This document shows positions 49,742 to 58,189 of a stretch of DNA of 64,000 bases, in pieces; the stretch's first letter is position 1, and each line of letters opens with the position of its first letter. The DNA is taken from positions 2,517,492 to 2,581,491 of the forward strand of contig NZ_CP100416.1 in the NCBI RefSeq assembly GCF_026017845.1, read 5' to 3'. A program made the position numbers and the translations under genes. The stretch is from Amycolatopsis mediterranei. GTDB lineage: Bacteria; Actinomycetota; Actinomycetes; Mycobacteriales; Pseudonocardiaceae. The notes under the pieces were generated by a model that made no database searches, was not told the DNA's origin, and saw only the letters and a program-made list of their open reading frames with translations.

Positions 49742-51759
49742 CCCCCGAAGCCCTTGAGCTTGACCTTGGAGTTCTTCGCCACGAACGTGCCCGGCGCCGG
49801 GTCCTGCTGGAAGACGAAGTCGAACCCGCCACCGCCGCCGTTGCCGCGGCCCCGGCCGCCGTCGCGGTCGGCCTTCAGGCCGGCCTGCTCCAGGATCTTC
49901 TGGGCGTCCTCGAACGAGCGGAACCGGACGTCCGGCACCTGGACGGCGTTGTTGACGAACACGCCGATCCGCTTGGCCTTCGGCTGCGCGTTGGCCGGCG
50001 GGTCAGTGCGGGTGACCGCGCCGCCCGGGACCTCCTGCTTGAACTCCTCGCCCGCCTGGAACGGCTCGAACCCGGCCTGCTGCAGCAGGCCGAACGCCTC
50101 GTCCTTGGGCCGGCCCGTGACGTCCGGGACCGGTGGCAGCGGGATCGGGCCCTTCGACACGATGATCGTGACCTGGCCGCCGATGGTCAGCTGGCTGCCC
50201 GCCGCCGGCGTCGTGCGGATGACCGCGCCCTGCGGGACTTCGGCGTCGAAGTCGTCGGTTCCGCGGACCGGTGTCAGCTGGGCCGCCTTGATCGCCTGCT
50301 GGGCGTCGGGCAGCGCGGTGCCCGGCCGGATGTCCGGCACCTGCGGGCGGCCCTTCGACAGCACGACCGAGACGTTCGCGTTCGGCGAGAGCGGCGTGCC
50401 CTCGGCCGGGTCGGCGCGCAGCACGGTGTTCGACGGCGCCGTGTTGTCGTACTCCTGGCTGAACGTCGGGTTCAGCTTCACCGCCCGCAGCGCGTCCCCG
50501 GCCGCGGCCTGGTTCAGCCCGACGAGCCTCGGCACCCGCGCGGTCTTGTCGCCGCCGGTGTCGGTGAGGATGAAGGCGAACGCCCCGATCAGCCCGCCGA
50601 GCAGCAGCACCGCGGCCGCGATCACGAGGATCCGCTTGCGGTTGCCCTGCGGCTTCTCCGGCTCGGGCGCGCTGCGCCGCCGCGGTGGCGGCGGGGTGAG
50701 CGACGGCGCGGCCGCCGGGAGCGGGGGAGCGGTGTGGCTCAGTGCCCGTGTCGCGTTCGGACGGTGCACCGGCATCGTCTTCTGGGTGTCCGGCACCTGC
50801 GGGATCCGCGGCAGCGTGCGCTCGGTGTCGGCGAGGTCGCCCTGGCCGTGGGACACCGGGATCGGCACGGTCACCGGCAGCAGCCCCAGCTGGGCGCGCA
50901 CCGCGGTGAGCTCGGTGAGGAACTCGCCGGCGTCGGCCGGGCGCAGCTGCGGGTCCCGCCGGGTCGCGCGCACGACCAGGTCGTCGAGCGCCGGCGGCAG
51001 GTCCGGGCGCAGCAGGCTCGGCCGCGGCACGTCGTCGTTCACGTGCCGGTAGGCCACCGAGATCGCGGTGTCCCCGGTGTAGGGCACCTGGCCGGTCAGC
51101 ATTTCGTACAGCAGGATCCCGGCCGAGTAGACGTCGCCGCGCGAAGACGCCGCGCCGGTGGCGACCTGCTCGGGGGAGAGGTAGGCGACCGTGCCGAGGA
51201 TGACGCTCGAGCTGGTCGTGCCCGCGCTCGCCACGGCCCGGACCAGGCCGAAGTCCGCGACCTTCACCGCCCCGCCGGTCTGCTGCCCGACCCGGCCGAT
51301 CAGCACGTTCTCCGGCTTCACGTCCCGGTGCACCAGCCCGGCCCGGTGCGCGGCGGCCAGCGCCGACAGCACGGGCTCGGCGACGCTCAGCGCCAGCGCG
51401 ACGTCCAGCGAGCCGTGGTCGTCCAGCAGGTCGCGCAGCGTCCCGCCGTCGACCAGCTCCATCACCAGGAACGCCAGGCCCGACTCCGCGCCCGGTGGCA
51501 GGTCGAAGCCCTGGTCGTGCACCGCCACCACGTGCGGGTGGTGCAGCTGCGCCGCGGACTGCGCCTCGCGCACGAACCGGTCCACGAACGACCGGTCGTC
51601 GGCGAAGCGCGGGTCCATGATCTTGATCGCGACCGGACGGTCCAGCCGGGTGTCCGTCCCCCGATAGACGGAAGACATTCCGCCGTGGGCGAGCAGCCGG
51701 TCCACCCGGTAGCGCCGCTCCAAAAGCGTGCCGACCAGGCTGGGTTGGGTGCGTGTCAC
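49738..51759 (-). CDS. pknL: Ser/Thr protein kinase with PASTA domains (PknL-like)
   Basis: This 673-residue receptor kinase has its kinase domain in residues 10-275: a glycine-rich loop, VAIKIM (Lys46), HRDVKPEN, DFGLVR, and GTVAYLSPEQ. A Pro-rich linker follows, then one membrane helix (ILVIAAAVLLLGGLIGAFAFIL) and an outside region of about four PASTA repeats (VPRLVGLNQAAAGDALRAV; VPDIRPGTALPDAQQAI; VPDVTGRPKDEAFGLLQQAGF; VPDVRFRSFEDAQKILEQAGL). GTG 51759 is favoured by TACGAT 8 bases upstream. Divergent to it is an Rv2175c-like gene, a known substrate of mycobacterial PknL. Confidence 0.93.
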   Translation of the reverse strand: MTRTQPSLVGTLLERRYRVDRLLAHGGMSSVYRGTDTRLDRPVAIKIMDPRFADDRSFVDRFVREAQSAAQLHHPHVVAVHDQGFDLPPGAESGLAFLVMELVDGGTLRDLLDDHGSLDVALALSVAEPVLSALAAAHRAGLVHRDVKPENVLIGRVGQQTGGAVKVADFGLVRAVASAGTTSSSVILGTVAYLSPEQVATGAASSRGDVYSAGILLYEMLTGQVPYTGDTAISVAYRHVNDDVPRPSLLRPDLPPALDDLVVRATRRDPQLRPADAGEFLTELTAVRAQLGLLPVTVPIPVSHGQGDLADTERTLPRIPQVPDTQKTMPVHRPNATRALSHTAPPLPAAAPSLTPPPPRRRSAPEPEKPQGNRKRILVIAAAVLLLGGLIGAFAFILTDTGGDKTARVPRLVGLNQAAAGDALRAVKLNPTFSQEYDNTAPSNTVLRADPAEGTPLSPNANVSVVLSKGRPQVPDIRPGTALPDAQQAIKAAQLTPVRGTDDFDAEVPQGAVIRTTPAAGSQLTIGGQVTIIVSKGPIPLPPVPDVTGRPKDEAFGLLQQAGFEPFQAGEEFKQEVPGGAVTRTDPPANAQPKAKRIGVFVNNAVQVPDVRFRSFEDAQKILEQAGLKADRDGGRGRGNGGGGGFDFVFQQDPAPGTFVAKNSKVKLKGFGG

Positions 51760-51767
51760 GAGTATGG

Positions 51768-51773
51768 ATCGTA
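51768..51773 (-). promoter_or_regulatory. Probable -10 element of the kinase unit
   Basis: On the minus strand TACGAT ends 8 bases before GTG 51759. It would drive kinase, NfeD-like and flotillin genes together. Confidence 0.4.
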
Positions 51774-51849
51774 CGGAACCGCGCACGCCTCGTGGAGGAG
51801 ACCTCGCGGGTCACCCATGCGCACTAGCGGGCGAGGGGACGGAATGTGG

Positions 51850-51855
51850 CACAGT
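51850..51855 (+). promoter_or_regulatory. Probable -10 element of the Rv2175c-like gene
   Basis: CACAGT ends 7 bases before GTG 51863. Confidence 0.35.
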
Positions 51856-51856
51856 G

Positions 51857-53317
51857 TCACCTGTGAGTGGGATTCCTGTCGCCGAAGACATCCTCGACAC
51901 CGCCATCGCGGTCCTTCCGCTGCCGGAGGTGGCGACCGTCCTCGGGACCTCGACCAACAAGGTCCGGCAGATGCTGCGCGACGGGCAGCTGATCGCGGTC
52001 CGGCGCCGCGGCGAACTGTGCGTGCCCGGTGACTTCTTCGTGAAGGACGGTGTCGTCAAGGGGCTGACCGGCACGATCACCGTGCTCGCCGACTCCGGGT
52101 ACTCCCGGACCGAGATGCTGCGGTGGCTGTTCACCGCGGACGACACGCTGCCCGGGAGCACGCCCATCAACGCGCTGCGGACCAGCCACGGCACCGAGGT
52201 CAAGCGGCGCGCTCAGGCCATGGCGTTCTGACCTGCGGAAAGAAGTGATTGCCGCGAGCAGCTGAACGGCCGCCGCGGTCAGCAGGCACCCCGGGAGCGA
52301 CCACGCCGCGAGGGGGCCGGCCAGCGCCGCTCCCGCGGCCAGCCCGGTGATCTTCACGCTCGCCGCGGTCGTGAACACCTGCGCGCGGACGTGGTCCGGT
52401 GCTTCGCGGTGGCGGATCGCGAACAACGCCGTGAGCTGCGGACCTTCGGCGAAGCCGGCCAGCACGGCCGCGACGACGACACCGTGCCCACTCGCCGCGA
52501 CGAGGCAGCTCGCCGCCAACAGGAGCGTGCTCAGCCGGACGATCCGGTCGGGCGCCCACGGCAGCGGTTTCTTCGCAAGGATCGCGTTGGCCAGCAGCGA
52601 AGCGACGGCCAGGACGGTCAGCAGCAGCGCACCGTCCGCCGGGCCGCGCAGGTGCGCCGCGCCCAGCAAGGGGTAACACACGGTCACCATGCCGATCCCG
52701 GCGCAGGAAACCGTCGAGGCGGCGGTCGCCCGCCGCAGCGGCGCGTTGCGGACCAGAACCCTGAAGCCGTCCTTGAGGCGGGTCTTCACGGGTGACCGCT
52801 TCGGCAGCGACCACGCCACCGGGACCGCCGCGGCGACCAGGCCGACCGCGACCACGAGGCCGGCCGGACCGCCGAGGAGCCCGGCCAGGCCGGGCCCGGC
52901 GAGCGCGGCGGCGGTGAACGTCATCGCGTCGAGGCGGCTCGCCTTCGGCAGGGCTGCCCCGGCGACCGCGGGCAGCTGCGCGGTCCAGCCGCCGGCGACG
53001 GCGGGGTTGAGCAGGCCGGTCACGACCGCCACGGCGACGACGGCTGCCAGCGGCAGGCGGCCGAACAGCGCGATGACCAGCGCGATCCCGCTCGCGTAGC
53101 CGCCGAGGGCGACGGCGAGCAGCCGTCCCGGGGTCGCGCTGCGGTCCAGCAGGGCGCCGAACACCGGGCCGCCCACGGCGGCGGCCGCGGTCAGCCCGGC
53201 GAGCAGGGCCGCGCCGGCGTGCGGGCCCGCGGTCATCCCGAGCAGCAGCAGTGCGGGCCCGGACAGCTCATCGCCGGTCCGGGCGAGCGTGGCGCCGACG
53301 AGGTAACGTCTTATCAC
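51857..53317 (-). CDS. MFS transporter, with an anomalous open 3' extension
   Basis: The frame from GTG 53317 encodes an MFS permease with about 12 helices: IRRYLVGATLARTGDELSGPALLLLGM at the start and LPGCLLTAAAVQLLAAITSF in the last helix, near 52235. No stop follows that helix. The frame runs on for about 120 unconserved codons, antisense through the whole Rv2175c-like gene, to TGA at 51857. A one-base shift near the end would stop at 52200, so a frameshift (real or sequencing) is plausible; the functional part is 52200-53317. GTG 53317 has TAACGT 7 bases upstream. Confidence 0.7.
   Translation of the reverse strand: MIRRYLVGATLARTGDELSGPALLLLGMTAGPHAGAALLAGLTAAAAVGGPVFGALLDRSATPGRLLAVALGGYASGIALVIALFGRLPLAAVVAVAVVTGLLNPAVAGGWTAQLPAVAGAALPKASRLDAMTFTAAALAGPGLAGLLGGPAGLVVAVGLVAAAVPVAWSLPKRSPVKTRLKDGFRVLVRNAPLRRATAASTVSCAGIGMVTVCYPLLGAAHLRGPADGALLLTVLAVASLLANAILAKKPLPWAPDRIVRLSTLLLAASCLVAASGHGVVVAAVLAGFAEGPQLTALFAIRHREAPDHVRAQVFTTAASVKITGLAAGAALAGPLAAWSLPGCLLTAAAVQLLAAITSFRRSERHGLSAPLDLGAVAGPQRVDGRAPGQRVVRGEQPPQHLGPGVPGVGEHGDRAGQPLDDTVLHEEVTGHAQFAAAPDRDQLPVAQHLPDLVGRGPEDGRHLRQRKDRDGGVEDVFGDRNPTHR
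51863..52231 (+). CDS. Rv2175c-like DNA-binding protein
   Basis: This 122-residue protein resembles mycobacterial Rv2175c. It has a winged helix-turn-helix (LPLPEVATVLGTSTNKVRQMLRDGQLIAVRRRGELCVPGDFF) and then a C-terminal helical domain (GLTGTITVLADSGYSRTEMLRWLFTADDTLPGSTPINALR). In Mycobacterium the protein is phosphorylated by PknL, which abolishes DNA binding. Here too the kinase is the divergent neighbour. GTG 51863 keeps the conserved start; a longer frame lacks support. The gene lies entirely antisense to the open 3' extension of the MFS gene. Confidence 0.88.
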   Translation: MSGIPVAEDILDTAIAVLPLPEVATVLGTSTNKVRQMLRDGQLIAVRRRGELCVPGDFFVKDGVVKGLTGTITVLADSGYSRTEMLRWLFTADDTLPGSTPINALRTSHGTEVKRRAQAMAF

Positions 53318-53334
53318 CGACAAGACGTTACAAT
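53303..53334. promoter_or_regulatory. Shared divergent promoter with a 10-bp perfect inverted repeat
   Basis: GTAACGTCTT (53303-53312) and AAGACGTTAC (53322-53331) flank 9 bases. The plus-strand -10 TACAAT (53329-53334, for the CGNR gene) and the minus-strand -10 TAACGT (53325-53330, for the MFS gene) overlap each other and the right arm. RNA polymerase and the dyad-binding factor should compete here. Confidence 0.7.
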
Positions 53335-53339
53335 GGGGC

Positions 53340-53861
53340 ATGGCCTTTCCGCACCGGGATTCCGTGCAGCGCGCGGTGGACCTGTTGATCGTGTTGCTGG
53401 TCCCGGCCCCCGACCCGGCCGCGGTCGCCCGGGTCCTGCGCGAACACGGCGAACCGGAGCCGACGCTGTCGCCGGAGGACGTCGCGGAACTGCGCGCGAC
53501 GGCGCTGGAGCTGCGCGAAGTCTTCGCGGCGCGTGACGTCGCTTCGGCGGCTTCGGTGCTCAACGCGTTGTTCGCGGCGTACGCGGGCCCACCCCGCCTG
53601 ACCGACCACGAGGAGGGCTACGGCTGGCACCTGCACGCGGACCCGGCCGACGACGGGCCGTGGGGCGCCTGGCTGGTGACGTCGTCGGCGCTGGGGCTGG
53701 CGGCACTGCTGGCGGAGCGCCAGGACGTCCCGGGCGGCTTGTGCGCGTCACCGGCGTGCGGGAAGCCGTTCGCCCACACGGGCGGCGGTAGCCCGCGGAG
53801 GTATTGCTCGTCCCGGTGCGCGACGCGCGAACGCGTCGCCGCGCACCGGGCACGCGGGTGA
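53340..53861 (+). CDS. CGNR zinc-finger (ABATE-type) regulator
   Basis: This 173-residue protein has an N-terminal stress-responsive ABATE-like domain (AVDLLIVLLVPAPD, VAELRATALELREVFAARD) and a C-terminal zinc finger, C135-x4-C140-x15-C156-x3-C160. The sequence CATRERVAAHRAR stands in for the family's CGNR box. These proteins are proposed transcription regulators. It is divergent from the MFS gene with overlapping promoter elements and a perfect dyad, so it likely controls that transporter and itself. ATG 53340 is 5 bases after TACAAT. Confidence 0.85.
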   Translation: MAFPHRDSVQRAVDLLIVLLVPAPDPAAVARVLREHGEPEPTLSPEDVAELRATALELREVFAARDVASAASVLNALFAAYAGPPRLTDHEEGYGWHLHADPADDGPWGAWLVTSSALGLAALLAERQDVPGGLCASPACGKPFAHTGGGSPRRYCSSRCATRERVAAHRARG

Positions 53862-53864
53862 AAC

Positions 53865-54644
53865 TCAGCCCTGGTTCTTCTCGCGCCAGGCGATCCACTT
53901 CTCGAGCGCGCCCAGGTCGTAGTCCGGGCCGCCCACGCCGACGGTGAACGTCGTGACGCCCAGCTCCAGGAGCTTCGGGCCCAGCTCGTCCGGCTCGCCC
54001 TGGACGCCGCAGGAACGCTCGATCTCGGCCGGGTCGCGGCCGACGTCCGCGCAGTGCCGGTCGAGGATCTTGACCTTGCGGCCGACGACCTCCGGGTCGC
54101 CGAAGCCGTGCCAGATGTCGGCGTGCTTGGCCACCAGCTTGAGCGTCTTCTTTTCGCCGCCGCCGCCGATCAGGACCGGGATCTTGCGGGTCGGCGCCGG
54201 GTTCAGCTTGCCGAGGCGCGACTCGATGCGCGGGAGCGACTCGGCGAGGTCGTCGAGCCGGCCGCCCGCGGTGCCGAACTCGTAGCCGTACTCGTCGTAG
54301 TCCTTCTCGAACCAGCCGGAGCCGATGCCGAGGATGAGCCGCCCGCCGGAGATGTGGTCGACCGTGCGGGCCATGTCGGCGAGCAGCTCGGGGTTGCGGT
54401 AGCTGTTGCAGGTGACGAGCGCGCCGATCTCCACCCGGGACGTCGACTCCGCCCACGCGCCGAGCATCGTCCAGCACTCGAAGTGCATGCCTTCGGGGTC
54501 GCCGTAGAGCGGGTAGAAGTGGTCCCAGTTGAAAACGATGTCGGCGCCGAGGTCTTCGGCGGCCGACGCGGTGCGACGGATGCTGTCGTAGTCGGCGTGC
54601 TGCGGCTGGAGCTGCAGGCCGATCCGGATGCGTCGTTCGGTCAT
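53865..54644 (-). CDS. LLM-class F420-dependent oxidoreductase
   Basis: This 259-residue luciferase-like TIM barrel is of the F420-dependent type: RIGLQLQPQHADYDSIRRTASAAEDLGADIVFNWDHFYPLYGD, EIGALVTCNSYRNPELLADMARTVDHISGGRLILGIGSGWFEKDYDEYGYEFGT, and ETPVLIGGGGEKKTL-like PVLIGGGGEKK. Its ATG overlaps the crtB stop (ATGA), placing it as the last gene of a carotenoid unit. This makes it a candidate carotenoid-modifying enzyme, though linkage alone does not prove it. Confidence 0.9.
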   Translation of the reverse strand: MTERRIRIGLQLQPQHADYDSIRRTASAAEDLGADIVFNWDHFYPLYGDPEGMHFECWTMLGAWAESTSRVEIGALVTCNSYRNPELLADMARTVDHISGGRLILGIGSGWFEKDYDEYGYEFGTAGGRLDDLAESLPRIESRLGKLNPAPTRKIPVLIGGGGEKKTLKLVAKHADIWHGFGDPEVVGRKVKILDRHCADVGRDPAEIERSCGVQGEPDELGPKLLELGVTTFTVGVGGPDYDLGALEKWIAWREKNQG

Positions 54645-55567
54645 GATCGCAGCCTACGACCGCGGTCGAGCGTCTCGCGCGCCCAGACCGTGGCCAAGGG
54701 TGGCAGCGCCACCACCAGCCTGCGCCGCTTCGGCACCACGGCCCGCCGCGTCAGGATGTCGTAGTCCGCGGCCACGATCTCGTCCAGGATGCCCTCGTAC
54801 AGCGTCAACGCCGTCCGCGCGCACGGCCGCGATTCGGGACGCAGCAACGCCACGCCCGCTTCGGCCCGCCGGTACACCGCCCGGGTCCGCGCGACGAAGT
54901 ACGCCATCGCCGCCCGGATCCGCGGGTCCGGCCGCCGCTCCTCCAGCAACGAGCGCGAGACGCCGAACGCCGCGAGTTCCGACGAAGGCAGGTACAGCCG
55001 GCCCCGGTCGAGGTCTTCGCCGACGTCGCGCAGGAAGTTCGTCAGCTGGAACGCCTCACCCAGCGCGATCGCGCCCGGGACCGCGTCCGCCACGGCGCCG
55101 ACCGTGCCGAACACCGGCAGCATCTGCAGCCCGATCACCGCGGCCGAGCCGTACATGTACTCGCCCAGCTCGGCGAACGTCCGGTACTCGACCGGCGAGA
55201 GGTCCATCCGCATCGACTTCAGGAACGCGTCGAACAACTCACGCGAGAGGCCGTAGCGCCGCACGGTGTCCGACAACGCCAGCAGCACCGGATCGTCCGG
55301 GGTTCCGCCCGCGAAGACGACGTCGACCCTCTCGCCGACCCGGTCGAGCGAAGCCGCCGGATCGGTGCCCGGCGCCGGGTTGTCGACCAGTTCGTCGGCC
55401 ATCCGCGCGAACCCGTACAGCGCGTGCGCGGCCGGCCGGGCCCGGGACGGCAGCAGCCGCGTCGCGAGGAAGAACGTGCGCCCGTAGTGGGCGTTGATGC
55501 GGCGGCACTCGGTGTAGGCGGCGCGCAGGGCCGGTTCGGTGATGCCCGCCGCGTCGAGTTCGTTCAC
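54641..55567 (-). CDS. crtB: Phytoene/squalene synthase family protein, CrtB-like
   Basis: This 308-residue prenyl transferase has the two Asp-rich sites ADELVDN (DxxxD form of the first motif) and NFLRDVGEDLDRGRLYLP (second motif). YGRTFFLATRLLPSRARPAAHALYGFAR lies upstream as in phytoene synthases. It should join two GGPP molecules into phytoene. GTG 55567 overlaps the crtI stop (GTGA). The order GGPP synthase, crtI, crtB gives the complete route to lycopene-type pigments, but no cyclase is seen here. Confidence 0.92.
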   Translation of the reverse strand: MNELDAAGITEPALRAAYTECRRINAHYGRTFFLATRLLPSRARPAAHALYGFARMADELVDNPAPGTDPAASLDRVGERVDVVFAGGTPDDPVLLALSDTVRRYGLSRELFDAFLKSMRMDLSPVEYRTFAELGEYMYGSAAVIGLQMLPVFGTVGAVADAVPGAIALGEAFQLTNFLRDVGEDLDRGRLYLPSSELAAFGVSRSLLEERRPDPRIRAAMAYFVARTRAVYRRAEAGVALLRPESRPCARTALTLYEGILDEIVAADYDILTRRAVVPKRRRLVVALPPLATVWARETLDRGRRLRS

Positions 55568-57036
55568 CGGCCGGTGATCCTTTCCGCCGCCAGTCGTCCG
55601 GAGATGAGCACCGGCGGGATGCCGACGCCGGGGGTGGTGCCGCAACCGGCCAGCACGACGTTCCCGGCCGCGCGGACCAGGTTCGCCGGCCGGAACGGAC
55701 CGGTCTGGCCGAATGTGTGCGCGAGCGAGAACGGCGTCCCGGCCGTGAGGCCGCGCGCCGCCCAGTCCGCCGGGGTGATCGTCTCGTCGACGGTGAACTC
55801 ACCGCCGAAGCCGGTCAGCCCGCGCGCCTCCAGCGTGCGAAGCAGCTCTTCGCGGTACGGCCCGCGGATGCGGTCCCAGTCGATCGGGCCGCGACGCAGG
55901 TTCGGCGCGGGCGCGAGCACCGAGACGATCTCGCCGCCGTGCCCGGCCAGCCCCGGGTCGGTCGCCGTCGGCCGCGTGACCAGCAGCGACGGGTCGCTCA
56001 TCAGCTTGCCCTCGCGGATGATCTCGGCGAACGTCCGCTCCCAGGCGCCGCCGAAGAAGATCGTGTGGTGGCCGAGGTCCCACTTCTCGCCCGTCCGCCC
56101 GTGCAGCACCACCGCGGACGGCGAGTAGCGCAGCGGCAACGGGCGCCGCGGCCGCGCGCCGAGCAGCCGGTAGGCCGTGCCCAGCTCGGTGGCCAGCACC
56201 ACGGCGTCGCAGGCGATCCGCTCGCCCGAGCGCGTCCGGACCGCGCGCACCCGCGAATGCACCCGTTCGAGCCACGCGGCTTCGGTGCCGAACCGCACGT
56301 CCGCGCCCGCCCGCGCGGCGGCCCCGGTCATCGCGCGGCCGATCTCGCCCATCCCGCCTTCGGGGTAGTAGACGCCACCGACGGTGTCCATGTAGGCGAT
56401 GACGCCGTACGCGCCGATCGCGCGAGCCGGATCGAGGCCCGCGTAGAGCGCCTGGAAGGTGAACAACCGCCGGACCCGCTCGTCCCGCAGGTAGCGGGCG
56501 ACGCGGGGGCCGAGCCTGCCGAACCCGCCCAGCGCGCCGAGCTCCGCCAGCTCGGGGCGGGCCAGGTCGAGCGGCGAGTCGAAGTTCGCCGCCAGGAAGT
56601 GGTCCTTCTGCACGGCGTACAGCTCGGTCAGCCAGCGGCGCAGCGCCCGGTAGCCGGCCGCTTCGCGGGCGCCGGCGAAGGCGCGGATTTCGGCCTCCAT
56701 CGCGTCGCCGTCCGTGCGCAGCGCCAGCGAGCTGCCGTCGGCGAACCGCGCCCGGTACGCCGGGTCGAGCCGGGTCAGCCGCAGGTTCTTGGCCAGGGGC
56801 TCGCCGACCGCGGCGAACGCCTCTTCGAGGAGCTCCGGCATGGTGAGCACGCTCGCGCCGGTGTCCACGGCGTTGCCGTCGAAGTTCTGCTGCCCGGCCC
56901 GCCCGCCCGGGACGTCCGCCTGTTCCAGCAGCGTGACCTGCCGCCCCGCGCCGAGCAGGTGCAGCGTCGCCGAGAGCCCGGCCAGCCCGGCCCCGATGAC
57001 GACGACGTGGTCGGCCGGACCGTCGATCGTCCGCAC
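55564..57036 (-). CDS. crtI: Phytoene desaturase CrtI-like
   Basis: This 490-residue FAD-dependent desaturase has HVVVIGAGLAGLSATLHLLGAGRQVTLLEQADVPGGRAG at the N-terminus (dinucleotide-binding motif plus GGRAG). ALYAGLDPARAIGAYGVIAYMDTVGGVYYPEGGMGEI lies in the middle. The C-terminal FAD motif is VVLAGCGTTPGVGIPPVLISGRLAAERI, as in bacterial CrtI. It would introduce double bonds into phytoene. GTG 57036 comes one base after the GGPP synthase stop, so the genes are tightly coupled. Confidence 0.92.
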   Translation of the reverse strand: MRTIDGPADHVVVIGAGLAGLSATLHLLGAGRQVTLLEQADVPGGRAGQQNFDGNAVDTGASVLTMPELLEEAFAAVGEPLAKNLRLTRLDPAYRARFADGSSLALRTDGDAMEAEIRAFAGAREAAGYRALRRWLTELYAVQKDHFLAANFDSPLDLARPELAELGALGGFGRLGPRVARYLRDERVRRLFTFQALYAGLDPARAIGAYGVIAYMDTVGGVYYPEGGMGEIGRAMTGAAARAGADVRFGTEAAWLERVHSRVRAVRTRSGERIACDAVVLATELGTAYRLLGARPRRPLPLRYSPSAVVLHGRTGEKWDLGHHTIFFGGAWERTFAEIIREGKLMSDPSLLVTRPTATDPGLAGHGGEIVSVLAPAPNLRRGPIDWDRIRGPYREELLRTLEARGLTGFGGEFTVDETITPADWAARGLTAGTPFSLAHTFGQTGPFRPANLVRAAGNVVLAGCGTTPGVGIPPVLISGRLAAERITGR

Positions 57037-57037
57037 G

Positions 57038-58129
57038 TCAGTACGTCCGCTGGGTGGCCTTGACGACCAGCCCGGTCAGCGCCGCGGGTGCGGGCTCGGC
57101 CAGGTGCGCGCGGTCGAGGGCGGCCATCGCCGCCGTCGTCAGCTCGTCGATCCGGCGCTCGACCGCCTCGACCGCGCCGACCTGCTGCAACGCCATCCGG
57201 ACGGTCTCGACACCCTCGTCGGACAGGTCCGCGTCGCCGATCGCGTCCGCGATCACCGTGGCCGCGGCCTGCTCGCCCTTTTCCGCCGCGAGCTGCAGGC
57301 CGAGGGCGGCGAGCAGGGTGCGCTTGCCCTCGCGCAGGTCGTCACCGGCGGGCTTGCCGGTGACCGACGGGTCGCCGAAGACACCCAGCAGGTCGTCGCG
57401 CAGCTGGAACGCCACGCCGACCTCGCCGCCGAACTCCAGCAGCGTGGCGATCAGCTCCGGGGCGGCCCCGCCGAGCGCGGCGCCCAGGTGCAGCGGCCGC
57501 TGCACGGTGTAGGCGGCGGTCTTGAGCCGGTCGATCTTGAGCGCGGCCTCGACGGAGGCGTCCCCGGTGGCCTGCGTGCGGACGTCGAGGTACTGCCCGG
57601 CGAGCACCTCGGTGCGCATCGCGCGCCAAGCCGGGCGGGCCGCGGCCAGGGTCTCGGCGGGCAGGTCCGCGTCGGCGAACATGTCGTCCGCCCAGGCCAG
57701 CGCCAGGTCGCCGACCAGCACCGCGGTGGCCAGGCCGAACGTGGCGGGGGAGCCGAGCCAGCCGCGGTCGGCGTGCAGCTTCGCGCCCGCGATGTGCACG
57801 GTCGGGTTGCCGCGGCGGGAGTCGGAGGAGTCGATGAGGTCGTCGTGGATCAGCGCGCACGCCTGGATCAGCTCGAGGCTGGCCACCGCCTGCAGCACGC
57901 CCTCGGCGTCCGGGCCGGCCGGGTCGCCGCCCGCGCCGCGCCAGCCCCACCACGCGAACGTCGGGCGCAAGCGCTTGCCACCGCCCAGCACGAACCCGCG
58001 CAGCGCGTCGATCCCGGCGGCCACGGTGGGCTCGGTGCCGAGGATCGCGGTGCCCGCCCGATCGAGGAACCCGGCCAGCGCGCGCTCGACGTGGGCGGGC
58101 AGGTCGGTGTCGGCGGCGGGCGCGTTCAT
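57038..58129 (-). CDS. Geranylgeranyl diphosphate synthase (IdsA-type polyprenyl synthetase)
   Basis: This 363-residue trans-prenyl synthase has GGGKRLRPTFAWWGW, the first Asp-rich motif LIHDDLIDSSDSRRG (DDxxD form), and the second motif FQLRDDLLGVFGD. Residues before the first motif (LELIQACA) lack bulky aromatics at the gate, consistent with a C20 product. ATG 58129 opens the minus-strand unit with crtI, crtB and the LLM gene. The position relative to metF and the kinase echoes idsA2 (Rv2173) of Mycobacterium. Confidence 0.93.
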   Translation of the reverse strand: MNAPAADTDLPAHVERALAGFLDRAGTAILGTEPTVAAGIDALRGFVLGGGKRLRPTFAWWGWRGAGGDPAGPDAEGVLQAVASLELIQACALIHDDLIDSSDSRRGNPTVHIAGAKLHADRGWLGSPATFGLATAVLVGDLALAWADDMFADADLPAETLAAARPAWRAMRTEVLAGQYLDVRTQATGDASVEAALKIDRLKTAAYTVQRPLHLGAALGGAAPELIATLLEFGGEVGVAFQLRDDLLGVFGDPSVTGKPAGDDLREGKRTLLAALGLQLAAEKGEQAAATVIADAIGDADLSDEGVETVRMALQQVGAVEAVERRIDELTTAAMAALDRAHLAEPAPAALTGLVVKATQRTY

Positions 58130-58189
58130 CCCGCCATCCTCGCCGAACCCGCGGGCGCGCGGGCGCGCGGGGCACCCGGATGTGGCGAA

